Shown here in pieces: positions 26,373 through 35,611 of a DNA stretch of 64,000 nt. The notes under the pieces were generated by a model that was not told where the DNA came from, ran no database searches, and saw nothing but the letters and a program-made list of their open reading frames with translations. The position numbers and the translations under genes are program-made. Location: contig NZ_JBLWIS010000006.1 of the NCBI RefSeq assembly GCF_048381675.1, forward strand, positions 62,001-126,000, read 5' to 3'. Source of the DNA: Advenella sp048381675. Lineage in GTDB: Bacteria > Pseudomonadota > Gammaproteobacteria > Burkholderiales > Burkholderiaceae_B. How positions within the stretch are numbered: position 1 is the first letter of the stretch; each line of letters opens with the position of its first letter.

Positions 26373-27500
26373 ATGCTAAAAGCCTATAAATACAGGATTT
26401 ATCCAAACCGGGAACAAGCCTTGTTGATTGAAAAGCATTTTGGCTGTAGTCGTTTTGTGTTCAATTGGTCGCTGGCATTGCAAAAACGCTATTATGCGAT
26501 GTTCAAAAAATCGTTAACACGCACCCAAATCCAAAGTCAGCTCGTCAAGAAAAAGAAAAAAGCTAAATACGCCTGGTTGAATGAAGTGAATAGCCAGTCG
26601 TTACTGAACGCCTTATTAAACGTCTATACCGCTTTTACTGGCTTTTTCAAAGGAAGTGCCCAGTTTCCACGTTTCAAATCCAGGAAAATTCCACAGCGTA
26701 GCTACCAATGCCCCCAACATTGCACCTTGGACTTTGTGCAAGGCGTTATCCATCTACCCAAGCTCAAGGGCATTAAAGCGGTCTTTAGCCGTGAATTCGT
26801 GGGGAAAGTCAAAACCGTTACGATTAGCAAAACGGCCACGGGCAAATATTATGCAAGCGTACTGGTTGAGAACGACGAGGTATTGCCAACACCGACTACC
26901 ATTGAGCCCAATTTGACCGTTGGCATTGATTTAGGCATTCGTCACCTGCTCACCTTGTCAGACGGCAGTAAATTTGACAATCCAACGCATTTAGCCAAAG
27001 CAGGCAAACGCCTTGCCATACAGCAAAAAATCTTTGCCCGCAAACACAAGGCCAGTAAGAACTATCAAAAACAGAAACTAGCCGTTGCCCGTATTCACGA
27101 AAAAGTACGTCACCAGCGCCTGGACCTACACCATCAAATCACCCATAGTCTTATCTGTGAGAACCAAGCGACAAGCTATGCCTTAGAGGATTTAGGTGTA
27201 AAAAACATGGTAAAAAACCGTAAACTGGCCAAAGCGATGAGTGATACAGGCTGGGGGCAGTTTGTCACCTTGCTTACTTACAAGGCAAAGTGGTACGGTA
27301 AAAACATACTCAGGGTAGACCGGTTCTTTGCCAGTAGCAAAATTTGCTCACATTGTCATCATAAGCTAGAGCGTTTGCCGTTGTCTGTGCGTGTTTGGAC
27401 GTGTCCTGGCTGTCACGCCCGGCATGACCGTGATATCAATGCAAGCAACAATATACGCGCCCAAGCGTTAGCTGATGTGGCAGGACTTGCTACTGCATAA
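26373..27500 (+). CDS. tnpB: TnpB, RuvC-like RNA-guided nuclease of the element
   Basis: 375 residues. An N-terminal helix-turn-helix domain (MLKAYKYRIYPNREQALLI) is followed by a RuvC-like domain with D186 (GIDLG), E272 (ALEDLGVKNM) and D354 (RDINASNN). A four-cysteine zinc finger (CSHCHH, CPGCH) sits between the last two. All catalytic positions are intact. TnpB proteins are ancestors of Cas12 and cut DNA guided by the omegaRNA at the element's right end. Divergent from tnpA, 48 bases apart. Confidence 0.95.
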   Translation: MLKAYKYRIYPNREQALLIEKHFGCSRFVFNWSLALQKRYYAMFKKSLTRTQIQSQLVKKKKKAKYAWLNEVNSQSLLNALLNVYTAFTGFFKGSAQFPRFKSRKIPQRSYQCPQHCTLDFVQGVIHLPKLKGIKAVFSREFVGKVKTVTISKTATGKYYASVLVENDEVLPTPTTIEPNLTVGIDLGIRHLLTLSDGSKFDNPTHLAKAGKRLAIQQKIFARKHKASKNYQKQKLAVARIHEKVRHQRLDLHHQITHSLICENQATSYALEDLGVKNMVKNRKLAKAMSDTGWGQFVTLLTYKAKWYGKNILRVDRFFASSKICSHCHHKLERLPLSVRVWTCPGCHARHDRDINASNNIRAQALADVAGLATA

Positions 27501-27634
27501 AGAGTTCCCCCAATACAATACTTATCAGCGTAAGTGTATTGGCGAAAGGTAGCAATGCAGATTGCTATGGGTCGCAAAGATTCCCCCAGCATAGCCGGTA
27601 GGCTTGATGGTGGGAATGTGTCAATATAAGTCAA
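27480..27634 (+). ncRNA. Probable omegaRNA (reRNA) region at the right end
   Basis: The 3' end of tnpB and its downstream flank, where TnpB guide RNAs are encoded. It contains a 7+5-bp stem with a 3-base bulge (CCAATAC…ACTTA / TAAGT…GTATTGG, 27510–27542) and the right-end hairpin ATTCCCCCA/TGGTGGGAAT (27580–27617). The guide would start immediately beyond the element's right end. Borders are inferred from the family. Confidence 0.55.
27580..27617. repeat. Right-end hairpin of the insertion element
   Basis: Nine bases ATTCCCCCA pair with TGGTGGGAAT with one bulged T, and the loop is 19 bases. It lies just before the TCAA candidates for the right cleavage site. Confidence 0.55.
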
Positions 27635-27661
27635 GAGGCCACGCTTTTAACTGCTGAGCTC

Positions 27662-27760
27662 GTGGGAAATGGGCGGCGAGTTTTAATGAGATATTTGGAT
27701 GGTGAAAAAATTGATCCTGAAACGATTGCCGGCTTATTGTTATTGATAAGTCATGTTTGA
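27662..27760 (+). pseudogene. Possible gene remnant next to the insertion element
   Basis: A 32-codon frame starting at a GTG and ending with TGA at 27758–27760. Its product (VGNGRRVLMRYLDGEKIDP, then ETIAGLLLLISHV) reads like the C-terminal end of a globular protein, and the frame is closed by a stop just upstream of the GTG. It could be the tail of a gene disrupted by the element, or a chance frame. Not identified. Confidence 0.3.
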
Positions 27761-27790
27761 GATAGGTAAATTAATAAGGAAATGGCTATT

Positions 27791-28726
27791 ATGCTGGATT
27801 TACAAAAAACCAAATTAGCAGTAGAGCAGGCTTATCAGCAGTTTAGCCAGATACCTGGCGGTGCTAATGCCGACTACATTCCTTTTTTAGCGAATATCCC
27901 CGGCAATTTGGCGGCTGTTGCTGTAGTTACGACTCGGGGGGATGTGGTTTCAGCCGGTGAGGCGCAGTATCGTTTTGCGATTGAGTCAATTTCCAAAGTG
28001 TGTACTTTGGCTTTATTGCTGGAGGATTGGGGATCAGAAGTTGTACAAGAAAAAATAGGTGCAGAAGCTACAGGTATGCCATTTAATTCCGTAATGGCGT
28101 TGGATTTACATGGAGGCAAACCTTTGTCCCCGTTGGTGAATGCAGGCGCGATAGCGAGCACCAGCTTGGTCAAGGCCCATTCCGTAGAAGAGCGTTGGCA
28201 ACGCATATTGTTGATGCAGCGCCAAATGGGCTCAGGACAAATTGCATTATCTGCCGAGTTAAACGAATCGGAACAAAGCACTAATTCTCACAATCGTGCG
28301 ATAGCATGGTTATTGCACTCAGCGGGTTATATGTATTGTGATCCCATGGAAGCTTGTGATGTGTATACGCGTCAATGCTCTACTTTATTAACGACTGTTG
28401 AACTGGCGACCATGGGAGCGACCTTGGCCTCGGGTGGTATTAATCCATTAACGAAAGAAAGGGTATTGAAACCTGAAAACACGCCTCGTATTTTGGCAGA
28501 AATGACCATGGAAGGTCTGTATGACAGTTCAGGTGATTGGGCTTATACCGTGGGTTTACCAGGTAAAAGCGGTGTTGGCGGTGGTATTTTGGCTGTGGTT
28601 CCGGGTGTCATGGGTATTGCTGCTTTTGCACCGCCCTTGGATAAAGTGGGAAATAGCGTACGTGGACAGAAAATGGTTGCTGCCGTAGCCAAGATATTGG
28701 GCTTTAATTTGTATAAGGGAGCTTAA
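27791..28726 (+). CDS. glsA: Glutaminase (GlsA family)
   Basis: Converts glutamine to glutamate and ammonia. About 311 residues; the ATG at 27791 is preferred because an AAGGAA site is nine bases upstream, though an ATG at 27782 is possible. The beta-lactamase-like SxxK (SISK near residue 65) and NAGAI are visible, and GLPGKSGVGGGI near the C-terminus is a glutaminase signature. Codons here seem more A/T-rich than in the neighbours, and the gene lies beside an insertion element, so recent acquisition is possible. Confidence 0.92.
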   Translation: MLDLQKTKLAVEQAYQQFSQIPGGANADYIPFLANIPGNLAAVAVVTTRGDVVSAGEAQYRFAIESISKVCTLALLLEDWGSEVVQEKIGAEATGMPFNSVMALDLHGGKPLSPLVNAGAIASTSLVKAHSVEERWQRILLMQRQMGSGQIALSAELNESEQSTNSHNRAIAWLLHSAGYMYCDPMEACDVYTRQCSTLLTTVELATMGATLASGGINPLTKERVLKPENTPRILAEMTMEGLYDSSGDWAYTVGLPGKSGVGGGILAVVPGVMGIAAFAPPLDKVGNSVRGQKMVAAVAKILGFNLYKGA

Positions 28727-28849
28727 TGTGCCTGACATCCCGCTCTCCTGGTTGCTCCCTAAAAAGCAGCCCCGGCGTTTAAGCGTATATGGCAACCTGG
28801 TATATGGTTTTCAGGTTATAGTCAGGCTTTGTCCGTTTGTTGAAAATGA

Positions 28850-29707
28850 ATGATGGCTTTGTTTGATATCAGCCCGCAAGCCCGACAGGTTCGTCAGGGT
28901 ATTGTTTCTTTTTTTCATGACTTTATTCGCTTGATGGTCATGTATCTTGGCATTGCGGCGATGGTGCTGGTAGCGGCCATCTTCATCTTGCCAGCAGCAC
29001 AGGATCGGTTCCAGCAGGTGAGGCTGGCGGTGCTTGATGCGCTTGAACCCGATAACTCCATGGTGTCCGAGCAGGATTTTCTTAGCCTGTTTGCGGTGAA
29101 CGATCAATATGAGCGATCCAGGCAAGATGTTTCTACAGAGATCGTGAGCGGAGAAGAAGCCGCAACGGAAAAGGGCTTTTTTGCCAACCTGACGATTGAC
29201 CAGCCGCAGTTCAGCCTGCCTGGTGTGCCCGCACACGAGGCGCAGTTGTTAAGGGATTACATTGCCCGCAAGTTCAAGGTGGCCCGAAATGTTACTGGCT
29301 CGCTGATTCTTACCGTTTATGAAAACGCCCGTGAAAAAGACCTTGACCCCCTGCTGGTGTTGGGAGTCATTGCGGTTGAGTCACGTTATAACCCTTTCGC
29401 TGAAAGTCATGTGGGCGCACAAGGGCTGATGCAAGTGCTTACCCGGGTGCATGCCGAAAAATTTGATGAGTTTTATGGCGGCAAGCTGTCTGCCCTGAAT
29501 CCGGTGGCCAATGTGCGCGTGGGTACCCGGATATTGCGTGATTGCATCAAGCGCAGGGGGTCGGTGGACGGCGGACTGGCCTGCTACGTTGGGGCAACAG
29601 GCCCTAATGGCGGCAGTGGTTATGCCGCAAGGGTCCAGGCTGAGCGCCAGCGCATTGCGCTTGAATCAGGGATTCCTTTAGGCAAGAACCTGGGGCAGTT
29701 CTATTGA
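28850..29707 (+). CDS. Membrane-anchored lytic transglycosylase (SLT domain)
   Basis: 285 residues. One N-terminal membrane anchor (LMVMYLGIAAMVLVAAIFIL), a linker, then a transglycosylase SLT domain with catalytic Glu177 (VESRYNPF) and the GAQGLMQV motif. It probably cleaves peptidoglycan between MurNAc and GlcNAc. The stop lies 30 bases inside the end of the convergent aminotransferase gene. Confidence 0.87.
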   Translation: MMALFDISPQARQVRQGIVSFFHDFIRLMVMYLGIAAMVLVAAIFILPAAQDRFQQVRLAVLDALEPDNSMVSEQDFLSLFAVNDQYERSRQDVSTEIVSGEEAATEKGFFANLTIDQPQFSLPGVPAHEAQLLRDYIARKFKVARNVTGSLILTVYENAREKDLDPLLVLGVIAVESRYNPFAESHVGAQGLMQVLTRVHAEKFDEFYGGKLSALNPVANVRVGTRILRDCIKRRGSVDGGLACYVGATGPNGGSGYAARVQAERQRIALESGIPLGKNLGQFY

Positions 29708-30880
29708 TTGTCTGTCCGCCAGTTTTTGCAGGAAAGGCTCCATCCGGGCAATCGCTTCTTTCAGTCGATCCAGGCCGGTTGCATAAGAAATGCGAATCAT
29801 GCGGCTGGCATGTTCCGGTCCGAAATCAAGGCCGGGAATGACTACCACACCGGTTTCATTCAACAAGCCCCGGGCAAATGCTTCACTGTCATTGGCATAA
29901 TAGCTGATATCGGCATAAATGTAGAAGGCGCCATCGGGTACGACCGGTACTTTCAGCTTCAGTCGTTCAAGCTCTGGCAGCAGATAATCCCTGCGCTCTT
30001 TAAAGGCAAGCCGGCGTTTTTCGTAAATGGCCATGGCTTCATCGGTAAAACAGGTGATGGCTGCATGCTGGGCCAGGGTAGGGGGGCAAATGCAAAGACT
30101 GCTGGCGAGCTTTTCTACAGCGGGCACAATGTCTTCAGGAACGATCATCCAGCCCAAACGCCAGCCGGTCATGTGAAAATATTTTGAAAAACTGTTGATG
30201 ACGATAATGTCCGGGTCAATCGCCAGGGCCGAAATCGGCTCACGGTCATAACTCAGTCCCAGATAAATTTCATCCATGATGACCAGGCCGTTACGTGCTT
30301 TGACCGCCTTGAATATTTTTTTCAGTTCTTCAGGATCGACGGACGTGCCGGTAGGGTTGCTAGGGGAGGCAATCAAGACGCCACGGGTTTTGCTGCTCCA
30401 GTTGGCAATGATTTTTTCGGCTGAAAGCTGAAACCGTTCTTCTGCCGTGCAGGGTATCAGGCGGGGCCTGGCGCCGGCACAAATGATAAAGTTGCTGTTG
30501 GCTGGATAGGCCGGGTCTGGCATCAGGATTTCATCACCCGGGTTCAGTGTGCTTAGGCAGGCCAGGGACAGGGCGCCAGAGGCTCCTGAGGTGATAATCA
30601 CCTGCTCGGGATTGACGCGGGCACTAAATTTTTTTTGGTAATAATGGGCAATTTCCGCCCGTAATTGAGTGATGCCCAGTGCCGGGCTGTAACCGCTTAA
30701 ACCGGCCTCTGCTGCATGGTTAAGGGTTTCCACAACGATGGAGGGGGCGGTGAAGTCGGGCTCACCAATTCCAAGGCTGATAATATCTTGTCCTTGCTCT
30801 TTCAGCTTTTGGGCTGTTTTGGTAACTTCCACAGCCTGAAAAGTCAGGGCTTCTTCTATTCGGTTGGCAATACGTGACAT
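29678..30880 (-). CDS. PLP-dependent class I aminotransferase (aspartate-type)
   Basis: About 400 residues from the ATG at 30880 (a start at 30916 would add 12). The PLP lysine is K233 (SFSKYFHMTGWRLG), with SPSNPTGT and a C-terminal arginine motif RMIRISYA. Closest in sequence to bacterial aspartate/aromatic aminotransferases of fold type I. Substrate is not defined by context. Confidence 0.88.
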   Translation of the reverse strand: MSRIANRIEEALTFQAVEVTKTAQKLKEQGQDIISLGIGEPDFTAPSIVVETLNHAAEAGLSGYSPALGITQLRAEIAHYYQKKFSARVNPEQVIITSGASGALSLACLSTLNPGDEILMPDPAYPANSNFIICAGARPRLIPCTAEERFQLSAEKIIANWSSKTRGVLIASPSNPTGTSVDPEELKKIFKAVKARNGLVIMDEIYLGLSYDREPISALAIDPDIIVINSFSKYFHMTGWRLGWMIVPEDIVPAVEKLASSLCICPPTLAQHAAITCFTDEAMAIYEKRRLAFKERRDYLLPELERLKLKVPVVPDGAFYIYADISYYANDSEAFARGLLNETGVVVIPGLDFGPEHASRMIRISYATGLDRLKEAIARMEPFLQKLADRQSIELPQVLA

Positions 30881-31050
30881 TGTAAGCTCGGTGGCAAAAA
30901 ATAAAACAGCAGACACTAGCCGAAATCAGGGCAATTCGGCTGAATATAATAGGGATTGTAGTTTGTGAATGGCATCCCGTCATTCACATCCGTGGTGTAG
31001 CACTTAAAATGTGCCAGTTTGTTTAATTGTTTTCAGGTGGCAATGTCATT

Positions 31051-31962
31051 ATGACCATGAATCGTCGTGCGTTTTTGAGTTTTGGCAAAAAAGCGGTCAG
31101 CCAGAGCCCATGGCAAAATTTTTGTCAACGGGTTGCCCGCTCTGTCAAGGGGCAAATCCGGGATCAGGGTGAGCTTGAGGGGTATGGTGCCGCGTCGGTA
31201 ACCATCAGCCGGCTTGCCGATGCACTGCATTTACAGGCGCTGTGTGCTGAATATGATGCTGCTATGGTACTGGACGGGATTGCCGTGCGGGATAACGTGA
31301 TTGGCCGTTCATGCCTGAGTGTCAGGCTTGAACCCGCTTTGTCGCAAGTGGAGCCCTTGGGCGATAATGCCTGCCTGGCCCAGCCGGCAGCTACCGCTGG
31401 CCAGTTGCTGGCAATGGGGTACTGTCAATTTGAGCATGTACCGGCTGAGGTGACGCTTGCGCACTGGCTGGCAAGCCCGGAATATCATGATGTCAGGCCC
31501 GGTTATACCCATACTTCGGGGCTGGAGCGGATTCATGTTATGTTTGCTGACGGTAAAACCGCTGTTTTGGGTGGTTTTGGGGTTAATGACGAGTCTCCGC
31601 TTTCCATTCCAAGCTTGCAAAGAATTATTCCCAATCTGTTTGAGCTTTTGCGTGAAGACGATGTTGAATGGAGCCTGGGCTTGGCGTGTTGGCCTTTTTC
31701 ATATCGACTGGATGCGCTCAAGGCCCTGCATGCGGATATCAACCTGGCCCGCTTGTTTTTGGGGCACCGGGCAACGCTGGTTTGGGCCCAGGAAATGGTG
31801 ATTCGCAAAATGCCCCAGGCACCGTTGGTAACGCCGGGGAAGGCCGTGTTAAGCGAGCAGGAGAGGGAGCGCCTGGTGCATTCGATTACCCATGTGGAAG
31901 GCAGGGTCAAGGGATTGTTTGATCCGTCCGGCCTCTTTCTTTATTTGGACGAGTGTCTTTGA
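31051..31962 (+). CDS. FAD-binding-type protein, degenerate, with Tat-like N-terminus
   Basis: About 303 residues from the ATG at 31051. The N-terminus NRRAFLSFG looks like a Tat signal but has no clear cleavage site or long hydrophobic core. The middle (GDNACLAQPAATAGQLL, YHDVRPGYTHTSGL) and the end (VKGLFDPSGLF) resemble glycolate-oxidase/FAD-linked oxidase proteins. The usual FAD loop (RGxGHS-like) is missing, however, so it may not bind FAD. Divergent from the aminotransferase. Function not known. Confidence 0.45.
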   Translation: MTMNRRAFLSFGKKAVSQSPWQNFCQRVARSVKGQIRDQGELEGYGAASVTISRLADALHLQALCAEYDAAMVLDGIAVRDNVIGRSCLSVRLEPALSQVEPLGDNACLAQPAATAGQLLAMGYCQFEHVPAEVTLAHWLASPEYHDVRPGYTHTSGLERIHVMFADGKTAVLGGFGVNDESPLSIPSLQRIIPNLFELLREDDVEWSLGLACWPFSYRLDALKALHADINLARLFLGHRATLVWAQEMVIRKMPQAPLVTPGKAVLSEQERERLVHSITHVEGRVKGLFDPSGLFLYLDECL

Positions 31963-32097
31963 GCGCTCCGTAAAAGGCCGTGAAGGCGTCTTTAGGGAGC
32001 AGGCGCACAAATTGAGTGATTCATCGTGCAATTCATGCGTATTTTTCGTATGATAGAGAGCTCAATACTCATACACTAGTCAGTACAGGATTCAAAA

Positions 32098-34404
32098 ATG
32101 GATGAAAGTTTACGCGCTGCTGCTTTGGAATATCATAAAAAAGGCCGTCCTGGCAAGATTTCCGTAACGCCAACCAAACAATTGTCAAACCAGCGCGATC
32201 TGGCGCTGGCTTACTCGCCCGGTGTGGCGGCTGCGTGCGATGAAATCGTTAGCAATCCAGCCAATGCGATTCAATATACTGCCCGTGGTAATTTGGTTGG
32301 TGTGATTACCAACGGAACGGCCGTGCTGGGATTGGGCAATATCGGCCCTCTGGCTGCGAAGCCTGTAATGGAAGGTAAAGCCGTCCTGTTCAAGAAATTT
32401 GCCGGTATCGATGTTTTCGATATCGAAATCAACGAGAACGATCCCGATAAACTGGTCGAGATCATCGCCGGCCTCGAGCCCACTTTTGGTGGTATCAACC
32501 TTGAGGACATCAAGGCGCCAGAATGCTTTACGGTAGAGAAAAAACTGCGTGAGCGCATGAAAATCCCGGTTTTTCATGATGACCAGCACGGTACAGCGAT
32601 TACGGTTGCTTCCGCCTTCCTGAACGGCCTGAAGGTGGTTGGCAAGGATATCAAGAAAATTAAACTGGTTACATCCGGAGCAGGGGCTGCTGCACTAGCT
32701 TGCCTTGACTTGTTGGTTGATCTAGGCTTGCCGGTTGAAAATATCTGGGTTACAGATATTGAAGGGGTGGTTTACAAGGGACGCAAGGAATTGATGGACC
32801 CTGCCAAAGAGCGTTTCGCTCAAGAGACCCCATTGCGTAAATTGGGTGAGGTCATTGAAGGTGCTGATGCTTTCCTGGGCCTGTCGGCAGGTGGTGTTCT
32901 TAAGCCTGAAATGCTGTTGAAAATGAACAATAACCCGCTGATCCTGGCGCTGGCCAACCCAAGTCCTGAAATCCTGCCTGCGGATGCGCATGCCGTGCGT
33001 GATGATATCGTGATGGCCACCGGCCGCTCCGATTATCCCAACCAGGTCAATAACGTGCTTTGCTTCCCTTATATTTTCAGGGGTGCGCTGGACGTAGGTG
33101 CGACAACGATTACCCGAGGTATGGAAAAAGCGGCGGTATACGCCATTTGCAAATTGGCCCAAGAAGAGCCAAACGATATTGTGGCAACTGCTTACGGTGG
33201 CAACCAGCTTGATTTTGGGCCTGGCTATCTCATTCCCAAACCCTTTGATCCTCGCTTGATTGTCAGGATTGCCCCCGCCGTTGCCAAGGCGGCAATGGAA
33301 GACGGTGTGGCCACCCGCCCCATTGAAGACCTGGGTGCCTATGCAGAACAGCTGCAGCAGTTTGTCTATCATTCCGGTTCTTTCATGAAACCCATGTTCT
33401 CACTGGCCCGTTCATATGTCCGCGAAGGTGGCAAATCCCGTATCGTGTTTACCGAAGGCGAAGACGAGCGTGTTTTGCGTGCGGTACAGGTTCTGATCGA
33501 TGAGAAAATTTGCCGACCCATCCTGGTTGGTCGCCCCTCTGTTCTTGAAAGCCGGATACGCCAATTTGGCCTGCGAATTCGTTTAGGTGAAGACGTTGAT
33601 GTGACCAACTCTGAAAATGATCCACGCTTCAAACAGTACTGGACGACTTACTGGGAAATGATGAATCGCAAAGGCGTGACCCAGGAATTTGCCCGGGTTG
33701 AAATGCGCCGTCGCTTGACCTTGATTGGTGCCATGATGGTCAAGCTGGGTGATGCTGATGGCATGATTTGCGGTACGGTTGGTACTTACGCCAATCACCT
33801 GCGCCTGGTTGATCAGGTCATAGGTAAAGTGCCAGGTGTTTCAACCTACGGCGCCATGAATATCCTGCTGATGTCCGAGCGAACCGTTGCCGTGGCTGAT
33901 ACTCATGTGAATGCCGATCCTACCGCCGCTGAAATCGCTGAAATTACACGGATGGCGGCTGAAGAAATGCGTCATTTGCAAATCGAGCCCAAGGTTGCTT
34001 TATTGTCCAGTTCCAACTTCGGTACTGATAACCCGATGTCTGGCTCCAAGATGCGTGACGCCCTGGATATCATCCGTGAGCAGGAACCCGGGCTGGAAAT
34101 TGACGGTGAAATGCATGCGGATGCAGCGCTGGACGAAGATGTCCGCAAGCGTATTCTGCCATCCAGCACCCTTACGGGCAGTGCCAACCTGTTGATTTGC
34201 CCCAATGTGGATGCGGGTAACATTGCCTATAACCTGCTTAAAACATGTGCCGGGGGTAACGTGGCAGTAGGGCCGTTCCTGCTGGGGGTCAATGCGCCTG
34301 TTCATATCCTTACAGCCAGTTCGACAGTGCGTCGTATTGTCAATATGGCGGCCCTGACGGTGGTCGATGCCAATACGCCCCGCCAAAAATTCGCCGGCAT
34401 CTGA
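32098..34404 (+). CDS. maeB: NADP-dependent malic enzyme (MaeB, fused to phosphotransacetylase-like domain)
   Basis: 768 residues, the length of the MaeB fusion. The N-terminal malic enzyme part (about 1–430) has YSPGVAAACDEI and FHDDQHGTAITVASA. The C-terminal half (about 430–768) is a phosphate acetyl/butyryltransferase-like domain (ILLMSERTVAVADTHVN, LSSSNFGTDNPMSGSKM) that is generally regulatory. It decarboxylates malate to pyruvate with NADPH. The stop lies 38 bases inside the next gene. Confidence 0.95.
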   Translation: MDESLRAAALEYHKKGRPGKISVTPTKQLSNQRDLALAYSPGVAAACDEIVSNPANAIQYTARGNLVGVITNGTAVLGLGNIGPLAAKPVMEGKAVLFKKFAGIDVFDIEINENDPDKLVEIIAGLEPTFGGINLEDIKAPECFTVEKKLRERMKIPVFHDDQHGTAITVASAFLNGLKVVGKDIKKIKLVTSGAGAAALACLDLLVDLGLPVENIWVTDIEGVVYKGRKELMDPAKERFAQETPLRKLGEVIEGADAFLGLSAGGVLKPEMLLKMNNNPLILALANPSPEILPADAHAVRDDIVMATGRSDYPNQVNNVLCFPYIFRGALDVGATTITRGMEKAAVYAICKLAQEEPNDIVATAYGGNQLDFGPGYLIPKPFDPRLIVRIAPAVAKAAMEDGVATRPIEDLGAYAEQLQQFVYHSGSFMKPMFSLARSYVREGGKSRIVFTEGEDERVLRAVQVLIDEKICRPILVGRPSVLESRIRQFGLRIRLGEDVDVTNSENDPRFKQYWTTYWEMMNRKGVTQEFARVEMRRRLTLIGAMMVKLGDADGMICGTVGTYANHLRLVDQVIGKVPGVSTYGAMNILLMSERTVAVADTHVNADPTAAEIAEITRMAAEEMRHLQIEPKVALLSSSNFGTDNPMSGSKMRDALDIIREQEPGLEIDGEMHADAALDEDVRKRILPSSTLTGSANLLICPNVDAGNIAYNLLKTCAGGNVAVGPFLLGVNAPVHILTASSTVRRIVNMAALTVVDANTPRQKFAGI

Positions 34405-35611
34405 CCGTATCGGTTCGCACCGGGAAGCACCTGTTGGATTGGTGTTTACCGGTGGCGGAGCCAAGGCGGCTTATCAGGTAGGGGTGCTTTGGGCCCTGCT
34501 CGATATCCTTGATCCCCAGCGCAGTCCCGGTTTTCGTAATCCGTTCCAGATTATTTGCGGATCTTCCGCCGGGGCAATCAATGCAACGGGGTATGCCTGT
34601 CGGGCCGCTTTTCCACATGCTTCAGTCAGGCGCCTGCGTCATATCTGGAGCAATATTAAAACCAGTCAGGTCTACCGTTCTGATCCGGTTGGGGTTTTTG
34701 GTAATGCAACCCGTTGGCTGTCCCTGCTCATGTTTGGTTGGGCCAGCCCGTTCATCAGGTCCCAAAGTCCCAAGTCTTTGCTTGATAACCGGCCTTTGGC
34801 CCAATTGCTGGGCCGGTTCATGCATTTTGACAATCTCAGGCATAACCTTGCCAATCACGATTTGTCCGCCCTTGCCATTACGGCAACCAGCTATACCACG
34901 GGCACTCATTTAACGTTTTACCAGTCCAAACATACCATGCAGGAATGGCAAGGTGTCCGGCGAAAATCGCTTGCCTGTGACATTAACTTGTGCCATTTAA
35001 TGGCGTCCAGTGGTATCCCGTTTGTTTTTCCTGCTCAATGTCTTCCGGTCCAGAACCATACCGAGTGGTGTGGTGATGGGTCCATGCGACAGTTGGCACC
35101 CATTAGCCCGGCGATTCATCTGGGGGCTGAAAAGGTGGTGGTCATCAGCACGACCGATCACAACCGGCAGGAAGCGGTTTCTTTGGATCACTGTTCGGAG
35201 AATTATCCAACGCTGGCGCAATTGGGTGGACATGCCCTTTCTGATATTTTTGTGGATGGCCTTTCGATTGATCTTGAGCGAATTCATCGCATCAATTCCT
35301 TGTTAAAGGCTATTCCCAAAGAGGCTGATGACCGGCCCGCCTTGAAAACCATTGATGTTCTTACGCTAAGTCCTAGCAAATCTATTGACGAAATTGCCAT
35401 GATGCATTTAAATTGCATGCCACAGACCGTGCGTGCGTTTTTACGTGTGTTGGGCGTCTCTTCAAAAGGTGGCGTTCATACCGGAAGTATAGTAGCCTCT
35501 CATTTATTATTTGAGGCAGATTTTACAACAGAGTTGATAAATCTTGCTTATATGGATACGATGCAGCGAATAGATGAAATTAAGGCGTTTTTTAATGAGG
35601 GCGCATCATGA
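34367..35611 (+). CDS. Patatin-like phospholipase
   Basis: 414 residues. The oxyanion loop is TGGGAKAAYQ (near residue 28), the nucleophile Ser67 lies in GSSAG, and the catalytic Asp237 lies in CGDGSMR. The enzymes of this family hydrolyse acyl chains of phospholipids. No signal peptide is seen, so it is probably cytoplasmic or membrane-associated. The start overlaps the maeB stop by 38 bases and the stop overlaps the barstar-family start (ATGA), so the three genes are translationally linked. Confidence 0.9.
   Translation: MPIRPAKNSPASDRIGSHREAPVGLVFTGGGAKAAYQVGVLWALLDILDPQRSPGFRNPFQIICGSSAGAINATGYACRAAFPHASVRRLRHIWSNIKTSQVYRSDPVGVFGNATRWLSLLMFGWASPFIRSQSPKSLLDNRPLAQLLGRFMHFDNLRHNLANHDLSALAITATSYTTGTHLTFYQSKHTMQEWQGVRRKSLACDINLCHLMASSGIPFVFPAQCLPVQNHTEWCGDGSMRQLAPISPAIHLGAEKVVVISTTDHNRQEAVSLDHCSENYPTLAQLGGHALSDIFVDGLSIDLERIHRINSLLKAIPKEADDRPALKTIDVLTLSPSKSIDEIAMMHLNCMPQTVRAFLRVLGVSSKGGVHTGSIVASHLLFEADFTTELINLAYMDTMQRIDEIKAFFNEGAS

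Larger units (their letters stand above)
25833..27634. mobile_element. IS200/IS605-type element with tnpA and tnpB
   Basis: About 1.8 kb with divergent tnpA (minus) and tnpB (plus). No terminal inverted repeats are expected for this family. Instead there are subterminal hairpins: left at 25855–25886 and right at 27580–27617. TTAC at 25829–25832 is a plausible left cleavage site, and TCAA at 27621–27624 or 27631–27634 a plausible right end, by analogy with IS608. The exact ends are inferred. Both genes keep their catalytic residues. Confidence 0.8.
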
